In this document: piece by piece, positions 9,219-16,988 of the stretch
How the letters are laid out: every line of letters begins with the position of its first letter
Numbering within the stretch: position 1 is the first letter of the stretch
Assembly (NCBI RefSeq): GCF_900091605.1
Contig: NZ_FMCQ01000001.1
Location: 372,001 to 436,000 of the forward strand
Reading direction: 5' to 3'
Length of the DNA stretch: 64,000 nucleotides
Source: Micromonospora tulbaghiae
GTDB lineage: Bacteria > Actinomycetota > Actinomycetes > Mycobacteriales > Micromonosporaceae
Program-made: the position numbers and the translations under genes
The notes under the pieces: generated by a model
What the model was told of the DNA's origin: nothing
The model's database searches: none
What the model saw: the letters and a program-made list of their open reading frames with translations, nothing else

Positions 9219-9869
9219 ATGCTCGCAAGGGTGTCCAGCACGCCGACCTTCAAGCGCCTCCCTCGGGCCGTACGCGAGCAGCAGATGCTCGACGCGGCGG
9301 TGAAGGTGTTCTCCCGCCGCGGCTTCCACGCCGCCAGCATGGACGAGATCGCCGACGACGCCGGCATCTCCAAGCCGATGGTCTACGCCTATCTCGGCAC
9401 CAAGGAGGAACTCTTCATCGCCTGCCTGCACCGGGAGAGCACCCGGATGATGGAGGCGATCGCCGGCGCCGCCGCCCCCGACCTGCCCGCCGACGAGCGG
9501 CTCTGGCGCGGGCTGCGTGCGTTCTTCGGCTTCGTCGGCGCACACCGGGACGGCTGGGCGGTGCTCTACCGGCAGGCCCGCGGCTCCCAGCCGTTCGCCG
9601 CCGAACTCGCCGCCATGCGGGGCCGGCTGGTCGAGGTGGTCGCCGGGATGCTCGACCACGCGCTGCGCGCCTCCGGCCGTGAGGTCGGCGCCACCGACCT
9701 GGAGGTGGTCTCGTACGCGCTCGTCGGCGCCAGCGAGTCGCTCGCCGACTGGCTGGCCGACCACCCCGAGGCCGACGCCGGGAAGACCGCGACCCGGATG
9801 ATGAACGTGGCCTGGCTCGGCGCCGACCAGTTGCTGCGCGGCGTCAGCTGGCATCCGCCGGTGGCGTGA
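9219..9869 (+). CDS. TetR family transcriptional regulator
   Basis: The N-terminal 60 residues are a TetR helix-turn-helix (REQQMLDAAVKVFSRRGF, then SMDEIADDAGISKPMVYAYL). The C-terminal ligand domain is not assignable to a known effector class, though its FADR-like neighbours suggest an acyl-CoA or fatty-acid ligand. The protein is 216 residues. Starts are possible at ATG 9219 or GTG 9231 (four codons later); neither has a strong SD. It is transcribed away from the SCP2/acyl-CoA dehydrogenase pair with a palindrome between them, the classic arrangement of a local repressor. Confidence 0.93.
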   Translation: MLARVSSTPTFKRLPRAVREQQMLDAAVKVFSRRGFHAASMDEIADDAGISKPMVYAYLGTKEELFIACLHRESTRMMEAIAGAAAPDLPADERLWRGLRAFFGFVGAHRDGWAVLYRQARGSQPFAAELAAMRGRLVEVVAGMLDHALRASGREVGATDLEVVSYALVGASESLADWLADHPEADAGKTATRMMNVAWLGADQLLRGVSWHPPVA

Positions 9870-9875
9870 CGCCGG

Positions 9876-10493
9876 TCAGCGGGGCGCGGCGGCCCGCCGG
9901 TGCGCCCGCCGCCGGCCCCAGCGGACGGCCTCGAACAGGCCGGTGACGGCCAGCGAGATGGCGACGCCGGCGAGCAGCCCGGACAGCGGGTTGTGCTCGA
10001 ACGCCAGGCCGCCGAAGTAGCCGAGCAGCCCGCAGTAGATCCCCCAGGTTGCACACGCCAGGCCGTCGTACAGCAGGAACGTGCGTGCCGGATAGCGGAC
10101 CGCGCCCATGGTCAGCGTGACGGCGGTCCGGCCGCCGGGGACGTACCGGGCGGTGGTCAGGATCATCCCGCCGCGTCTGTCGACCGCCCGGCGGGCCCAC
10201 TCCGAGCTGGCCCGCCGCCTGCTGTCCGCCGGGAACCGGGCCAGCCGGTGCGCGCCGCCGCCGCGCCCGATCCCGTACGAGATGTGGTCGCCGACGAGCG
10301 CGCCGAACGCGGCGGTCACGATCACCAGCACCAGGTTCGGCTCGCCGCCCGCCGCGAAGACCCCGGCGGTGATCACCACCGTCTCGCCCGGTACCGCCGG
10401 GAAGAACGCGTCGACCGCGGTGACCGCGATGATCAGCAGATACACCCACGGCGAGGTCACCGTGTGGTGCAGCAGGTCGAGCACGTCCCCCAT
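9876..10493 (-). CDS. DedA family membrane protein
   Basis: A 205-residue integral membrane protein of the DedA/SNARE-associated (VTT) family. It has a hydrophobic N-terminus with the conserved acidic FPAVPGETVV region near residue 33, GDHISYGIGRGGG near 68, and the TARYVPGGRTAV segment carrying the conserved arginine near 112. Three to four further membrane spans follow, and the C-terminus is Arg-rich. DedA proteins act in lipid flipping and envelope homeostasis. It lies just past the PurA-like gene on the same strand with a 24-base gap, so it may be cotranscribed, but membership of that operon is not certain. Confidence 0.88.
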   Translation of the reverse strand: MGDVLDLLHHTVTSPWVYLLIIAVTAVDAFFPAVPGETVVITAGVFAAGGEPNLVLVIVTAAFGALVGDHISYGIGRGGGAHRLARFPADSRRRASSEWARRAVDRRGGMILTTARYVPGGRTAVTLTMGAVRYPARTFLLYDGLACATWGIYCGLLGYFGGLAFEHNPLSGLLAGVAISLAVTGLFEAVRWGRRRAHRRAAAPR

Positions 10494-10517
10494 GCACCCA
10501 TGCTCGGTGGTTCGGTG

Positions 10518-11777
10518 TCAGGCAGGGGCGCTTCTCAGGCAAAAGGCGTCGAGCAGGGGCCCTTCCTTCTCCTCGGCCGTGGGCCCGCGCGAGGTGAGCA
10601 CCACCGGCGCCCCCAGCGCCTCCGAGACGGTCGCCGCCCAGTCGCCCGGCGCCGCGTCCAGCACCGGCCGGGCGCGCAGCAGCCGCCGGGTGAGCGCGGC
10701 CTGCCGGTCCAGGTCACCGGCCGGGCCGGGGACGAGCCGGTCGGTGTCCTCGTACCGGCGGCAGATCCGCAGACCGGGACCGGCCAGGTCGAGATGGGTC
10801 AGCGCCAGCCCGTCCACGCCGCCCGCCACCTCCAGCGCGTACCGGTGGGCGACCGCGTCGAAGTGCCCGAACCGGAACCGGCCCTGCCAGGGATTCGCCG
10901 AGTTGTGCCGGTCGGTGAACGGCAGCGCCGCATCCTCGGTGACCAGCGGCCCGGGACCGTGCCGGGTGGTGGTCGTCCGCAGCACGCCGAGCCGCTGCGC
11001 GGTCCCGGCCATCCCCGCCTCGGCCAGCAGCGTCTCGGCGTTGGCGAACGTCGTGGTGCTCCACGTCGTGTACGGGTGGAAGCCGTGCCACTCGTCCAGC
11101 AGCACCCCCTGCGCGCCCTCGAACACGCAGGTGCCCTCGCGCAGCGCGCCCGCGAGCCAGGTCCGGTCGACGATCGCCACCCGGCGCGCGAAGGCCGCGT
11201 ACGCGGGCAGGCAGTCCTCCACCGGCGGCGCGTCCAGTGGTCCCAGCTCGGCGGTGAGCCGGTCGCGCAGCGCGGCCAGCCGGCGGCGCAGCACCGCCGG
11301 GCGGCGGCAGTCCGCCACCCGGGGTGCCTCGTCGGGGTGGGCGAGGCCGTACGCGACCGCCTCGCCCACCCCGAGCCCGCAGGAGCCGTGCCGGTCGGCT
11401 CCCCGGGCGATCTCCCGGGCGCGGTTGGCGGCCCGGTGGTACGGGGTGGCGAGCAGCGCCTCCCCGTCCACCGTCAGACGGTCGAGCGCGTCGGGCACGC
11501 CGACCGACGCGAGGTGGTCGGCCTCGGCGGCCAGCGCCAGCGGGTCCACCACCACGTGCCGCGCCAGGTGCGTCCGTACGCCCGGACGGAACGTCCCGGC
11601 ACCGAACTGCGCGAACGTGTGGTGCCTCCCGTCGCGCAGGACGACGTTGTGCGCCGCCTGCGCGCCCCCGTTGAACCGGACCACCGTGTGGACCTGCCGG
11701 GTGGCGCAGAGCAGGTCCACCACAGTGCCCTTGCCGGCGTCGCCGTAGCCGAGGTCGACCACCATCACGTGGTTCAC
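10518..11777 (-). CDS. Divergent adenylosuccinate synthetase paralogue with altered substrate motifs
   Basis: A 419-residue protein collinear with PurA over its whole length. The nucleotide loop is GYGDAGKG: the catalytic Asp13 is kept but the following Glu is Ala. The His41 region is AQAAHN, keeping His. The aspartate-binding loop [14 protein letters not shown] of true PurA is replaced by NPWQGRFRFGHFD, and the guanine-binding TKLD becomes THLD. The enzyme therefore probably performs a phosphoryl-activation/condensation on another substrate or with another nucleotide. The GTG start overlaps the stop of the VWA gene by four bases (GTGA), so it is the fourth gene of a coupled operon led by an NrtR-like Nudix regulator. 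It is not a redundant purA, since the real gene is at 413-1702. Confidence 0.85.
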   Translation of the reverse strand: MNHVMVVDLGYGDAGKGTVVDLLCATRQVHTVVRFNGGAQAAHNVVLRDGRHHTFAQFGAGTFRPGVRTHLARHVVVDPLALAAEADHLASVGVPDALDRLTVDGEALLATPYHRAANRAREIARGADRHGSCGLGVGEAVAYGLAHPDEAPRVADCRRPAVLRRRLAALRDRLTAELGPLDAPPVEDCLPAYAAFARRVAIVDRTWLAGALREGTCVFEGAQGVLLDEWHGFHPYTTWSTTTFANAETLLAEAGMAGTAQRLGVLRTTTTRHGPGPLVTEDAALPFTDRHNSANPWQGRFRFGHFDAVAHRYALEVAGGVDGLALTHLDLAGPGLRICRRYEDTDRLVPGPAGDLDRQAALTRRLLRARPVLDAAPGDWAATVSEALGAPVVLTSRGPTAEEKEGPLLDAFCLRSAPA

Positions 11778-12733
11778 AGCCGGGTGACCCCGCTTCCGCC
11801 GTCGGCCGGGCTGAACGGCAGCGTCGCCACCGCGCGCCGCCCCGAGCCGAGCCGGGCCAGCGCCTTCGACACGGTCCGGGTGGCGGCGGAGCCGGCCCGG
11901 TCCAGGTCGCGCAGCCCGGCGTCCAGGTCGATGGCCTGCTCGCCGAGGCCGACGGTGAGCGCGATCGTCTCGCAGACCGCGTCCAGGTCGTCCAGCTCGA
12001 CCGCGTTCTGCCCGAGCAGGCCGCGCCAGAAGTCGAGCACCTTGCGGTTGCCCGCGTAGTGGCTGCCGGCGGGCAGCAGGTAGTAGGTGTCCCAGCGCGC
12101 GGTCACCTCGTCGACGATCTGCCGGACCGGCACGTCCTCCCGCAGGTCGTCGCCGATCAGCCGGGTCACCTCCGCGGTCTTCACCGCCGGGTACGCCAGC
12201 TCGTCGCCGATGATGAACAGGTAGCCGCGCCGGCCGCGCTTGTCCCAGCTGTCGGTGGCCGTGTGCCGGGCCATGAAGTACAGCGCCAGCTCGTACGACT
12301 CCATCATCTGGCCGCCACCGCCGCCCTCCAGCACGATCCGGCCGAGGTCGTCGTCCATCCGGTTGTCGGACTCGAACTGCCCGACCTGCAACGGCACCCG
12401 GTCGCAGGTGGCGTCGCCGATCGCGCCGAACATGACCTGCGGATCCTTGGCGTACCCCTGGCGCAGCAGCAGGCCCAGCAGCTGCGGCAGCTTGCTCTGC
12501 AACACCCGGGGCACGTGCCCCATCGAGCCGGTGACGTCGAACAGCACGGCGATCGGCGTCGACTGCGGGTGCTCGGCGGAGTCGCGGCTCTCCCGCAGCG
12601 CGTCGCGCGGGTCGAGCGCCGGGTGCACCTTCCGTGCGCCGCTGTCGCTGTACGAGAACGCGCTCCTGCCGGTGCGGCGCCGGTAACGGTCGGCGGCGTC
12701 GTACACGTCGGTGGACCAGATTCCACTGCCCAT
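11774..12733 (-). CDS. VWA-like (MIDAS) domain protein
   Basis: A 319-residue cytosolic protein. A strand followed by LFDVTGSM (D66-x-T68-x-S70) is a metal-ion-dependent adhesion site of the von Willebrand A type, and a later GDELAYP segment is consistent with the rest of the fold. The N-terminus (TDVYDAADRYRRRTGRSAFSY type) and the C-terminal region with LDDLDAVCETIALTVGLG are peculiar to this family. No signal or membrane segment is seen, so it probably scaffolds an intracellular complex. ATG 12733 follows GGGAGG. It sits between the J-domain pseudokinase (10-base gap) and the PurA paralogue (4-base overlap). Confidence 0.8.
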   Translation of the reverse strand: MGSGIWSTDVYDAADRYRRRTGRSAFSYSDSGARKVHPALDPRDALRESRDSAEHPQSTPIAVLFDVTGSMGHVPRVLQSKLPQLLGLLLRQGYAKDPQVMFGAIGDATCDRVPLQVGQFESDNRMDDDLGRIVLEGGGGGQMMESYELALYFMARHTATDSWDKRGRRGYLFIIGDELAYPAVKTAEVTRLIGDDLREDVPVRQIVDEVTARWDTYYLLPAGSHYAGNRKVLDFWRGLLGQNAVELDDLDAVCETIALTVGLGEQAIDLDAGLRDLDRAGSAATRTVSKALARLGSGRRAVATLPFSPADGGSGVTRL

Positions 12734-12743
12734 GGCAGCCTCC

Positions 12744-13685
12744 CTACGGGTTGAGGGTGAAGGGTCGGAAGGTGCGCGGCCCGTACAGCCGGTGCAGCAC
12801 CTCGTCCAGTTCGCGCAGCAGCCGCCAGGCGTCGTCCGGCCGGATGGCGAGCGCGGTGCCCTGGCAGCCGTCGGCGAAGGCGCGCAGCTCGCGCGGCGTG
12901 CGGTCGCCCATCAGCCAGGTCATGCAGCGGGTGGCCATCGCGATGTCGGTGCCCGGGCCGCACTGCCGCTTCGCGGCGACCTCCGGCGGATACCAGTCCT
13001 CGTGGCCGGGCACCAGCGCCGGCACGAGCCCGCCCGGCTCGGCCGAGAAGCACCAGTCGACGAGCACCACGCCGTGCGCGTCCGGCTCGACCAGCACGTG
13101 CCGGGGCAGCACCGCGCCGTGCACCACGCCGGCCCGGTGGGCCAGGCCGAGCGCCACGAGCAGCCGCCGCCACATCCAGGCCGCGTCGCGCGGGTCCAGC
13201 CCGTCCGGGTACGCGCGGCGCACGTCGTCCAGGCTGTGCAGCCCGGGTACGGTCACCAGCTCGTTGACCTGCCGTTGCACCCCGCTCGACGGGTCACGCG
13301 CCGGGTAGGAGTCGACGAGCCGGGGCACGTACGCGAGGTGCCGGGCGTCGCCGTGCTCGGCGATCCGGCGCAACGCGCGCGCCTCGCGGGCCATCAGGTC
13401 GTTGTCGCCCGGGTGCCGGGCCACCTTCAGCAGCCGCCCGTCCCCGTGGTCGTGCAGGTCGGCGACGTCGCCGGCGTACGTCGGGGCGGGGGTGCGCCAC
13501 CGGGTGGTGACGGTGACGAGCGCGTCGGCGGCGGCGGCGCGTACCAGCGGGTCGGCCGCGCCCAGCCGGTCGGGGTGCAGCGCGCCGACCAGCTCGCGGT
13601 AGCGGCGGGCCGGCTCCTGCGTGCCGAACAGGTCGGCGTCGGTGCGCGCGGCGGTGACCAGCCGGATCGCCTCATCGGTCCTCAC
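12744..13685 (-). CDS. J-domain plus protein-kinase-like (pseudokinase) fusion
   Basis: A 313-residue protein. Residues 24-60 look like a DnaJ J-domain: RRYRELVGALHPDR with the invariant HPD at 37-39. The rest resembles an eukaryotic-type kinase: a lysine strand LLKVAR (Lys87) and helix-C REARAL, then HRAGVVHGAVLPRHVLV where the catalytic HRD/N loop should be, and VLVDWCF at the DFG position. The HRD aspartate is missing (HGA), so phosphotransfer is unlikely; nucleotide binding may remain. The GTG start (13685) overlaps the Nudix gene stop as GTGA. A J-domain suggests recruitment of DnaK/Hsp70 to whatever the pseudokinase holds. The domain calls are by eye. Confidence 0.7.
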   Translation of the reverse strand: MRTDEAIRLVTAARTDADLFGTQEPARRYRELVGALHPDRLGAADPLVRAAAADALVTVTTRWRTPAPTYAGDVADLHDHGDGRLLKVARHPGDNDLMAREARALRRIAEHGDARHLAYVPRLVDSYPARDPSSGVQRQVNELVTVPGLHSLDDVRRAYPDGLDPRDAAWMWRRLLVALGLAHRAGVVHGAVLPRHVLVEPDAHGVVLVDWCFSAEPGGLVPALVPGHEDWYPPEVAAKRQCGPGTDIAMATRCMTWLMGDRTPRELRAFADGCQGTALAIRPDDAWRLLRELDEVLHRLYGPRTFRPFTLNP

Positions 13686-14434
13686 CGCACCGTCTCCTCC
13701 CGGGCGGGGCGCAGCAGCGCCGGGTGCAGCAGCCGGGCGTCTCCGGCGCGGTAGAGCTTGGCCCGGGGGCCGCCGCGCGCGCCGCCGCGTTCGGTGCTGC
13801 CGCCGGTGCTCTCCACGAAGCCGGGCACCGAGAGCACCTTGCGGTGGAAGTTGCCGGCGTGCAGCGGGTGGCCCCAGACCGTCTCGTAGACCTCGCGCAG
13901 CTCGGTGATCGTGAACTCGGGGGCGAGGAACCGGGTGGCCAGCGGCGTGTACTCCAGCTTGGAGCGGGCGCGCTCCAAGCCGTCGTCGATGATCCGGCCG
14001 TGGTCGAAGGCGAGCTGCCGGCTGGTCAGCGCGGTGACGGGCAGCCAGATCGCCTCGTCGGCGTCGGTGTCGGCGACCGGCTCGGGCAGGTCGGGGGCGA
14101 ACGCCAGGTGCGCGACCGAGACCACCCGCATGCGCGGGTCGCGATCGGGCGCGCCGTAGCTGCCGAGCTGTTCCAGGTGCACTCGGCGCAGCCGCTCGCC
14201 GCCGAGGCCGGTCTCCTCGGCCAGCTCGCGCCGGGCACCGGTGGCCAGGTCCTCGTCCGGCTGGACGAAGCCGCCGGGCAGTGCCCAGTGCCCCGCGTAG
14301 GGCGGCGCGCCCCGGCGGATCAGCAGCAGGTGCAGCGCGCCGTCGCGGATGGTCAGCGCGACCACGTCGACGGTGACCGCGACCGCCGGGTAGTCCCGGG
14401 GGTCGTACCCGGCGAGGAAGTCCTGCTCGTTCAC
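13682..14434 (-). CDS. Nudix hydrolase with C-terminal winged helix (NrtR-like regulator)
   Basis: A 250-residue protein with an intact Nudix box, GGFVQPDEDLATGARREL then AEETGL, so hydrolase activity toward a nucleoside-diphosphate compound is possible. The C-terminal region (FTITELREVYETVWG, then NFHRKVLSVPGFVEST) is the winged-helix domain typical of NrtR-like regulators of NAD metabolism and of related operon-specific regulators. It starts at GTG 14434 as the first gene of the four-gene operon. Two copies of a direct repeat lie just upstream and are the likely operator. In known family members, binding of ADP-ribose or a related ligand relieves DNA binding; the ligand here is unknown. Confidence 0.88.
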   Translation of the reverse strand: MNEQDFLAGYDPRDYPAVAVTVDVVALTIRDGALHLLLIRRGAPPYAGHWALPGGFVQPDEDLATGARRELAEETGLGGERLRRVHLEQLGSYGAPDRDPRMRVVSVAHLAFAPDLPEPVADTDADEAIWLPVTALTSRQLAFDHGRIIDDGLERARSKLEYTPLATRFLAPEFTITELREVYETVWGHPLHAGNFHRKVLSVPGFVESTGGSTERGGARGGPRAKLYRAGDARLLHPALLRPAREETVR

Positions 14435-14454
14435 GGCCGCTCACTCTCTCAGGT

Positions 14455-14481
14455 TGAGAACAACTCAATCTGAGAACAACT
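14455..14481. promoter_or_regulatory. Direct-repeat operator candidate of the Nudix-regulator operon
   Basis: TGAGAACAACT occurs at 14455-14465 and again at 14471-14481, 16 bases apart, immediately upstream of the GTG at 14434. This AT-richer patch stands out in the local base composition. It is the natural candidate site for the winged-helix domain of the first gene product. Confidence 0.6.
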
Positions 14482-14520
14482 TAGCGCCGAAAAGAGGGGA
14501 CGGCAAGTCCCCTCTTTCAC

Positions 14521-15576
14521 TCAGCGCACGGAGCCGACCAGGTGCGGTCTCCCGTCCCGGCCGCTGTGCAGCGCGAAGTCCCAGCCCGCGCCCGCCGCCG
14601 AGGCGCTGAACGCCACAGTCGACGGCAGCGGCACCGGCAGCTTGAACGACACGTCCACCGTGTACGCCTCGGGCAGCCGCGGCTCCAACGCGGCCAGGCA
14701 GCGGGCCTTGCTCCACATGCCGTGCGCGATCGGGCGCGGGAAACCGAACAGCCGCGCGCCCAGCTTCGAGGTGTGGATCGGGTTGTGGTCGCCGGAGACG
14801 CGCGCGTAGTCCGTACCCACCTGGGGTGTCACCCGCCACTGGGCCGAGAAGGCCGGCGGCGCCGGGCGGTCACCCCGGTCGCGCCGCGGGCCGCCGCCTG
14901 CGGCGCGCTCCTTCCCGAGGTACGTGGACACGCCGCGCCACACCTCCTCGCCACCGATCGACCCGATCAGCACCACGTCGAGCTGGCGGCCCCGCTCGTG
15001 CGGGCGCAGGTTCTCCGCGTACGTGTGGAAGTCGACGCTCTCGCCGACCTCGACCGGCCGGTGCACGGTGATCCGGTTGGCCACGTGCACCACGCCGGTG
15101 AGCGGGATGGGAAAGCCCGGACCCGTCATCAGCCGCAGCGACAGCGGGAACCCGAGCACGTGCAGGTACGTCGCCGGCAGCCGGTCGGTGAGCCGGAACC
15201 CGCAAACCCGGTCGTAGTCCGCCAGGTGCCCCTGGTCCACCGCGACCCCGCCGACGGCGAGTTCAAGCCCCGGCACGTCCGTCCCGCGCCGCCCTCCGAC
15301 CCCAGGCACTGCTCCCAGCAGCGCACGCCGGTAGAGCGCCCCACTCGCAGGCAACCCGTCCAGCGCGACCCGCCGCCGTCCCGCCGCCCCTTCGCTCGGC
15401 CGATCATGAGGTTGGCTGCCTTGTGGATCTCCAGAAGTGCCGTCAACTTCATGATCGCCGGACGCTGGGCGGGCGTTGGTCTGGGCCAGGGCGGCGGCTC
15501 GGGCGGAGGTCAGGTCGCGGGTGGGGCCCTCGATCAGGTCGTGCAGGGTCAGGTCCTCCTCGTGGTCCTTCGCCAT
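14521..15576 (-). CDS. htdX: HtdX-like (R)-specific enoyl/3-hydroxyacyl dehydratase (MaoC hot-dog)
   Basis: The C-terminal hot-dog domain carries the hydratase-2 signature: SGDHNPIHTSKLGARLFGFP, followed by AHGMW. A second, degenerate hot-dog domain precedes it. The layout next to FabG4 and a divergent FadA2-type thiolase matches htdX-fabG4-fadA2 of mycobacteria, where HtdX hydrates/dehydrates acyl chains. ATG 15576 overlaps the fabG4 stop by one base (TGATG), giving 351 residues, about 70 more than mycobacterial HtdX. The extra N-terminal part contains a dispersed palindrome translated in frame (15401-15457). A downstream alternative start is not obvious, so the insertion seems to be tolerated in a linker. 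Confidence 0.85.
   Translation of the reverse strand: MAKDHEEDLTLHDLIEGPTRDLTSARAAALAQTNARPASGDHEVDGTSGDPQGSQPHDRPSEGAAGRRRVALDGLPASGALYRRALLGAVPGVGGRRGTDVPGLELAVGGVAVDQGHLADYDRVCGFRLTDRLPATYLHVLGFPLSLRLMTGPGFPIPLTGVVHVANRITVHRPVEVGESVDFHTYAENLRPHERGRQLDVVLIGSIGGEEVWRGVSTYLGKERAAGGGPRRDRGDRPAPPAFSAQWRVTPQVGTDYARVSGDHNPIHTSKLGARLFGFPRPIAHGMWSKARCLAALEPRLPEAYTVDVSFKLPVPLPSTVAFSASAAGAGWDFALHSGRDGRPHLVGSVR
15401..15457. repeat. Dispersed palindromic repeat inside htdX (GATCATGAAGTTG type)
   Basis: Arms CGATCATGAGGTTGGCTGCC (15401-15420) and the complement of CGATCATGAAGTTGACGGCA at 15438-15457 pair with a few mismatches. The second arm is the same sequence as the perfect palindrome at 21157-21217. 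It lies within the htdX reading frame, near codons 40-58, and keeps the frame open. Confidence 0.8.
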
Positions 15577-16934
15577 CACGCCCCCAGCAGGCTCTGGCCG
15601 CAGACCCGGACCACGTTGCCGCTCACCGCGCCGCTCGCCGGCCAGGAGAGCCAACCGATCGTCTCGGCCACGTCCACCGGCAGGCCGCCCTGGGCCATGC
15701 TGTTCATCCGCCGTCCCGCCTCGCGGATGGTCAGCGGGATACGCGCGGTCAGCCGGGTCTCGATGAAGCCCGGCGCGACAGCGTTCAGGCTGATCCCACG
15801 CTCGCGCAGCACCGGGGAGAGCGAGTCGACCAGGCCGATCACGCCGGCCTTGCTCGTCGCGTAGTTGGTCTGCCCCCGGTTGCCGGCGATCCCGGCGATC
15901 GACGAGACCGACACGATCCGGCCGCCGGCCGGGATCAGGTCGCGTTCCAGCAGCACGTCGTTGATGCGCTCCTGGCTGGACAGGTTCACGTCGATCACCG
16001 AGTCCCACCGGTCGGCGTCCATCCGGCCCAGCGTCTTGTCCCGGGTGATGCCCGCGTTGTGCACCACCACGTCGACCCGGCCGTGCCGGGACGCCAGATG
16101 CTCCGCCAGCCGGGTCGGCGCGTCCGGCGCGGTCAGGTCGAGCTGCACCGCGCTGCCGCCGATCTCGTTGGCGACAGCGGCCAGCTCGTCCCCGGCCGCC
16201 GGGATGTCCAGCGCCACCACCTGGGCGCCGTCGCGGGCGAGCACCTTCGCCAGCGCCGCGCCGATGCCCCGGGCCGCGCCGGTCACCAGCACCACCTGCC
16301 CGGAAAGCGGCCGGTCCCAGTCGGCGGGCGCGACGGCGGTGCCGGTGCCGACGCGTACGACCTGGCCCGAGACGTACGCGGAGCGGCCGGAGAGCAGGAA
16401 CCGGAGCGTGGACTCCAGGCTCACCGGGGTGCCGGCGTCACCCTCGCGGGTCACGTAGACGAGCTGGGCGGTCACGCCCCGGCCGAACTCCTTGCCGATG
16501 CTGCGGGTCAGGCCCTCCAGCGCGCGCTGGGCGGTGGCCTCCCGGGGAGAGCCGCACTCGGCCGGCGGGGTGCCCAGCACGATCACCCGGCCGCTGGGCA
16601 GCAGCGACCGGGCCTGCGGGTGGAAGAAGTCGTAGAGCTGGCGCAGCCCGGCGGAGTCGGTGATGCCGCTGGCGTCGTACACCAGGGCCGCGAAGCGGCG
16701 GTCGGCGTCGTGCGCGGCGACCGGGTCGGCCAGCTCGACCCCGGCGGCGGTCAGGATCTTGCCGGCCGGCTCGGCGATCCGGCCGCCGGCCGAGGAGCCG
16801 AGCAGGACCGGCCCCGGAACGAGCGGGTCGCCCGGCGTGTGCCGGCGCAGTCGGGGCGGGTCGGGCAGCCCGAGGCGCTTGACCAGCGCGCGACCGGCCC
16901 CCGTCTGGACGAAGCTCGCGTACCTGTCGGTCAT
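15576..16934 (-). CDS. fabG4: High-molecular-weight 3-oxoacyl reductase FabG4
   Basis: A 452-residue two-domain short-chain dehydrogenase. The N-terminal 200 residues form a degenerate Rossmann-like domain, as in mycobacterial FabG4. The C-terminal domain has LVTGAARGIGAAL, the NAG motif (VVHNAG), a catalytic Ser (SVSSIAGIAG) and the YATSK pair with Tyr and Lys. It reduces 3-ketoacyl-CoA or -ACP with NAD(P)H. It is the first gene of a two-gene operon with htdX (1-base overlap), divergent from the thiolase, with an operator-like palindrome in the shared 54-base promoter. Confidence 0.93.
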   Translation of the reverse strand: MTDRYASFVQTGAGRALVKRLGLPDPPRLRRHTPGDPLVPGPVLLGSSAGGRIAEPAGKILTAAGVELADPVAAHDADRRFAALVYDASGITDSAGLRQLYDFFHPQARSLLPSGRVIVLGTPPAECGSPREATAQRALEGLTRSIGKEFGRGVTAQLVYVTREGDAGTPVSLESTLRFLLSGRSAYVSGQVVRVGTGTAVAPADWDRPLSGQVVLVTGAARGIGAALAKVLARDGAQVVALDIPAAGDELAAVANEIGGSAVQLDLTAPDAPTRLAEHLASRHGRVDVVVHNAGITRDKTLGRMDADRWDSVIDVNLSSQERINDVLLERDLIPAGGRIVSVSSIAGIAGNRGQTNYATSKAGVIGLVDSLSPVLRERGISLNAVAPGFIETRLTARIPLTIREAGRRMNSMAQGGLPVDVAETIGWLSWPASGAVSGNVVRVCGQSLLGA

Positions 16935-16942
16935 AGGCGTAG

Positions 16943-16958
16943 CCTACTGGCGAGTAGG
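16943..16958. promoter_or_regulatory. Palindromic operator candidate between fabG4 and fadA2
   Basis: A perfect inverted repeat CCTACT-GGCG-AGTAGG lies in the 54-base divergent promoter region. Its position would let one regulator control both directions. No dedicated regulator gene is adjacent. Confidence 0.6.
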
Positions 16959-16988
16959 GTTCGGGCAACAGTTTCGAGGAGGCCGATC

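Noticed and set aside
10518..11777. PurZ-type (2-aminoadenine) synthetase
   Set aside because: PurZ hallmark is loss of the catalytic Asp in the first loop; here Asp13 is kept and the altered parts differ.
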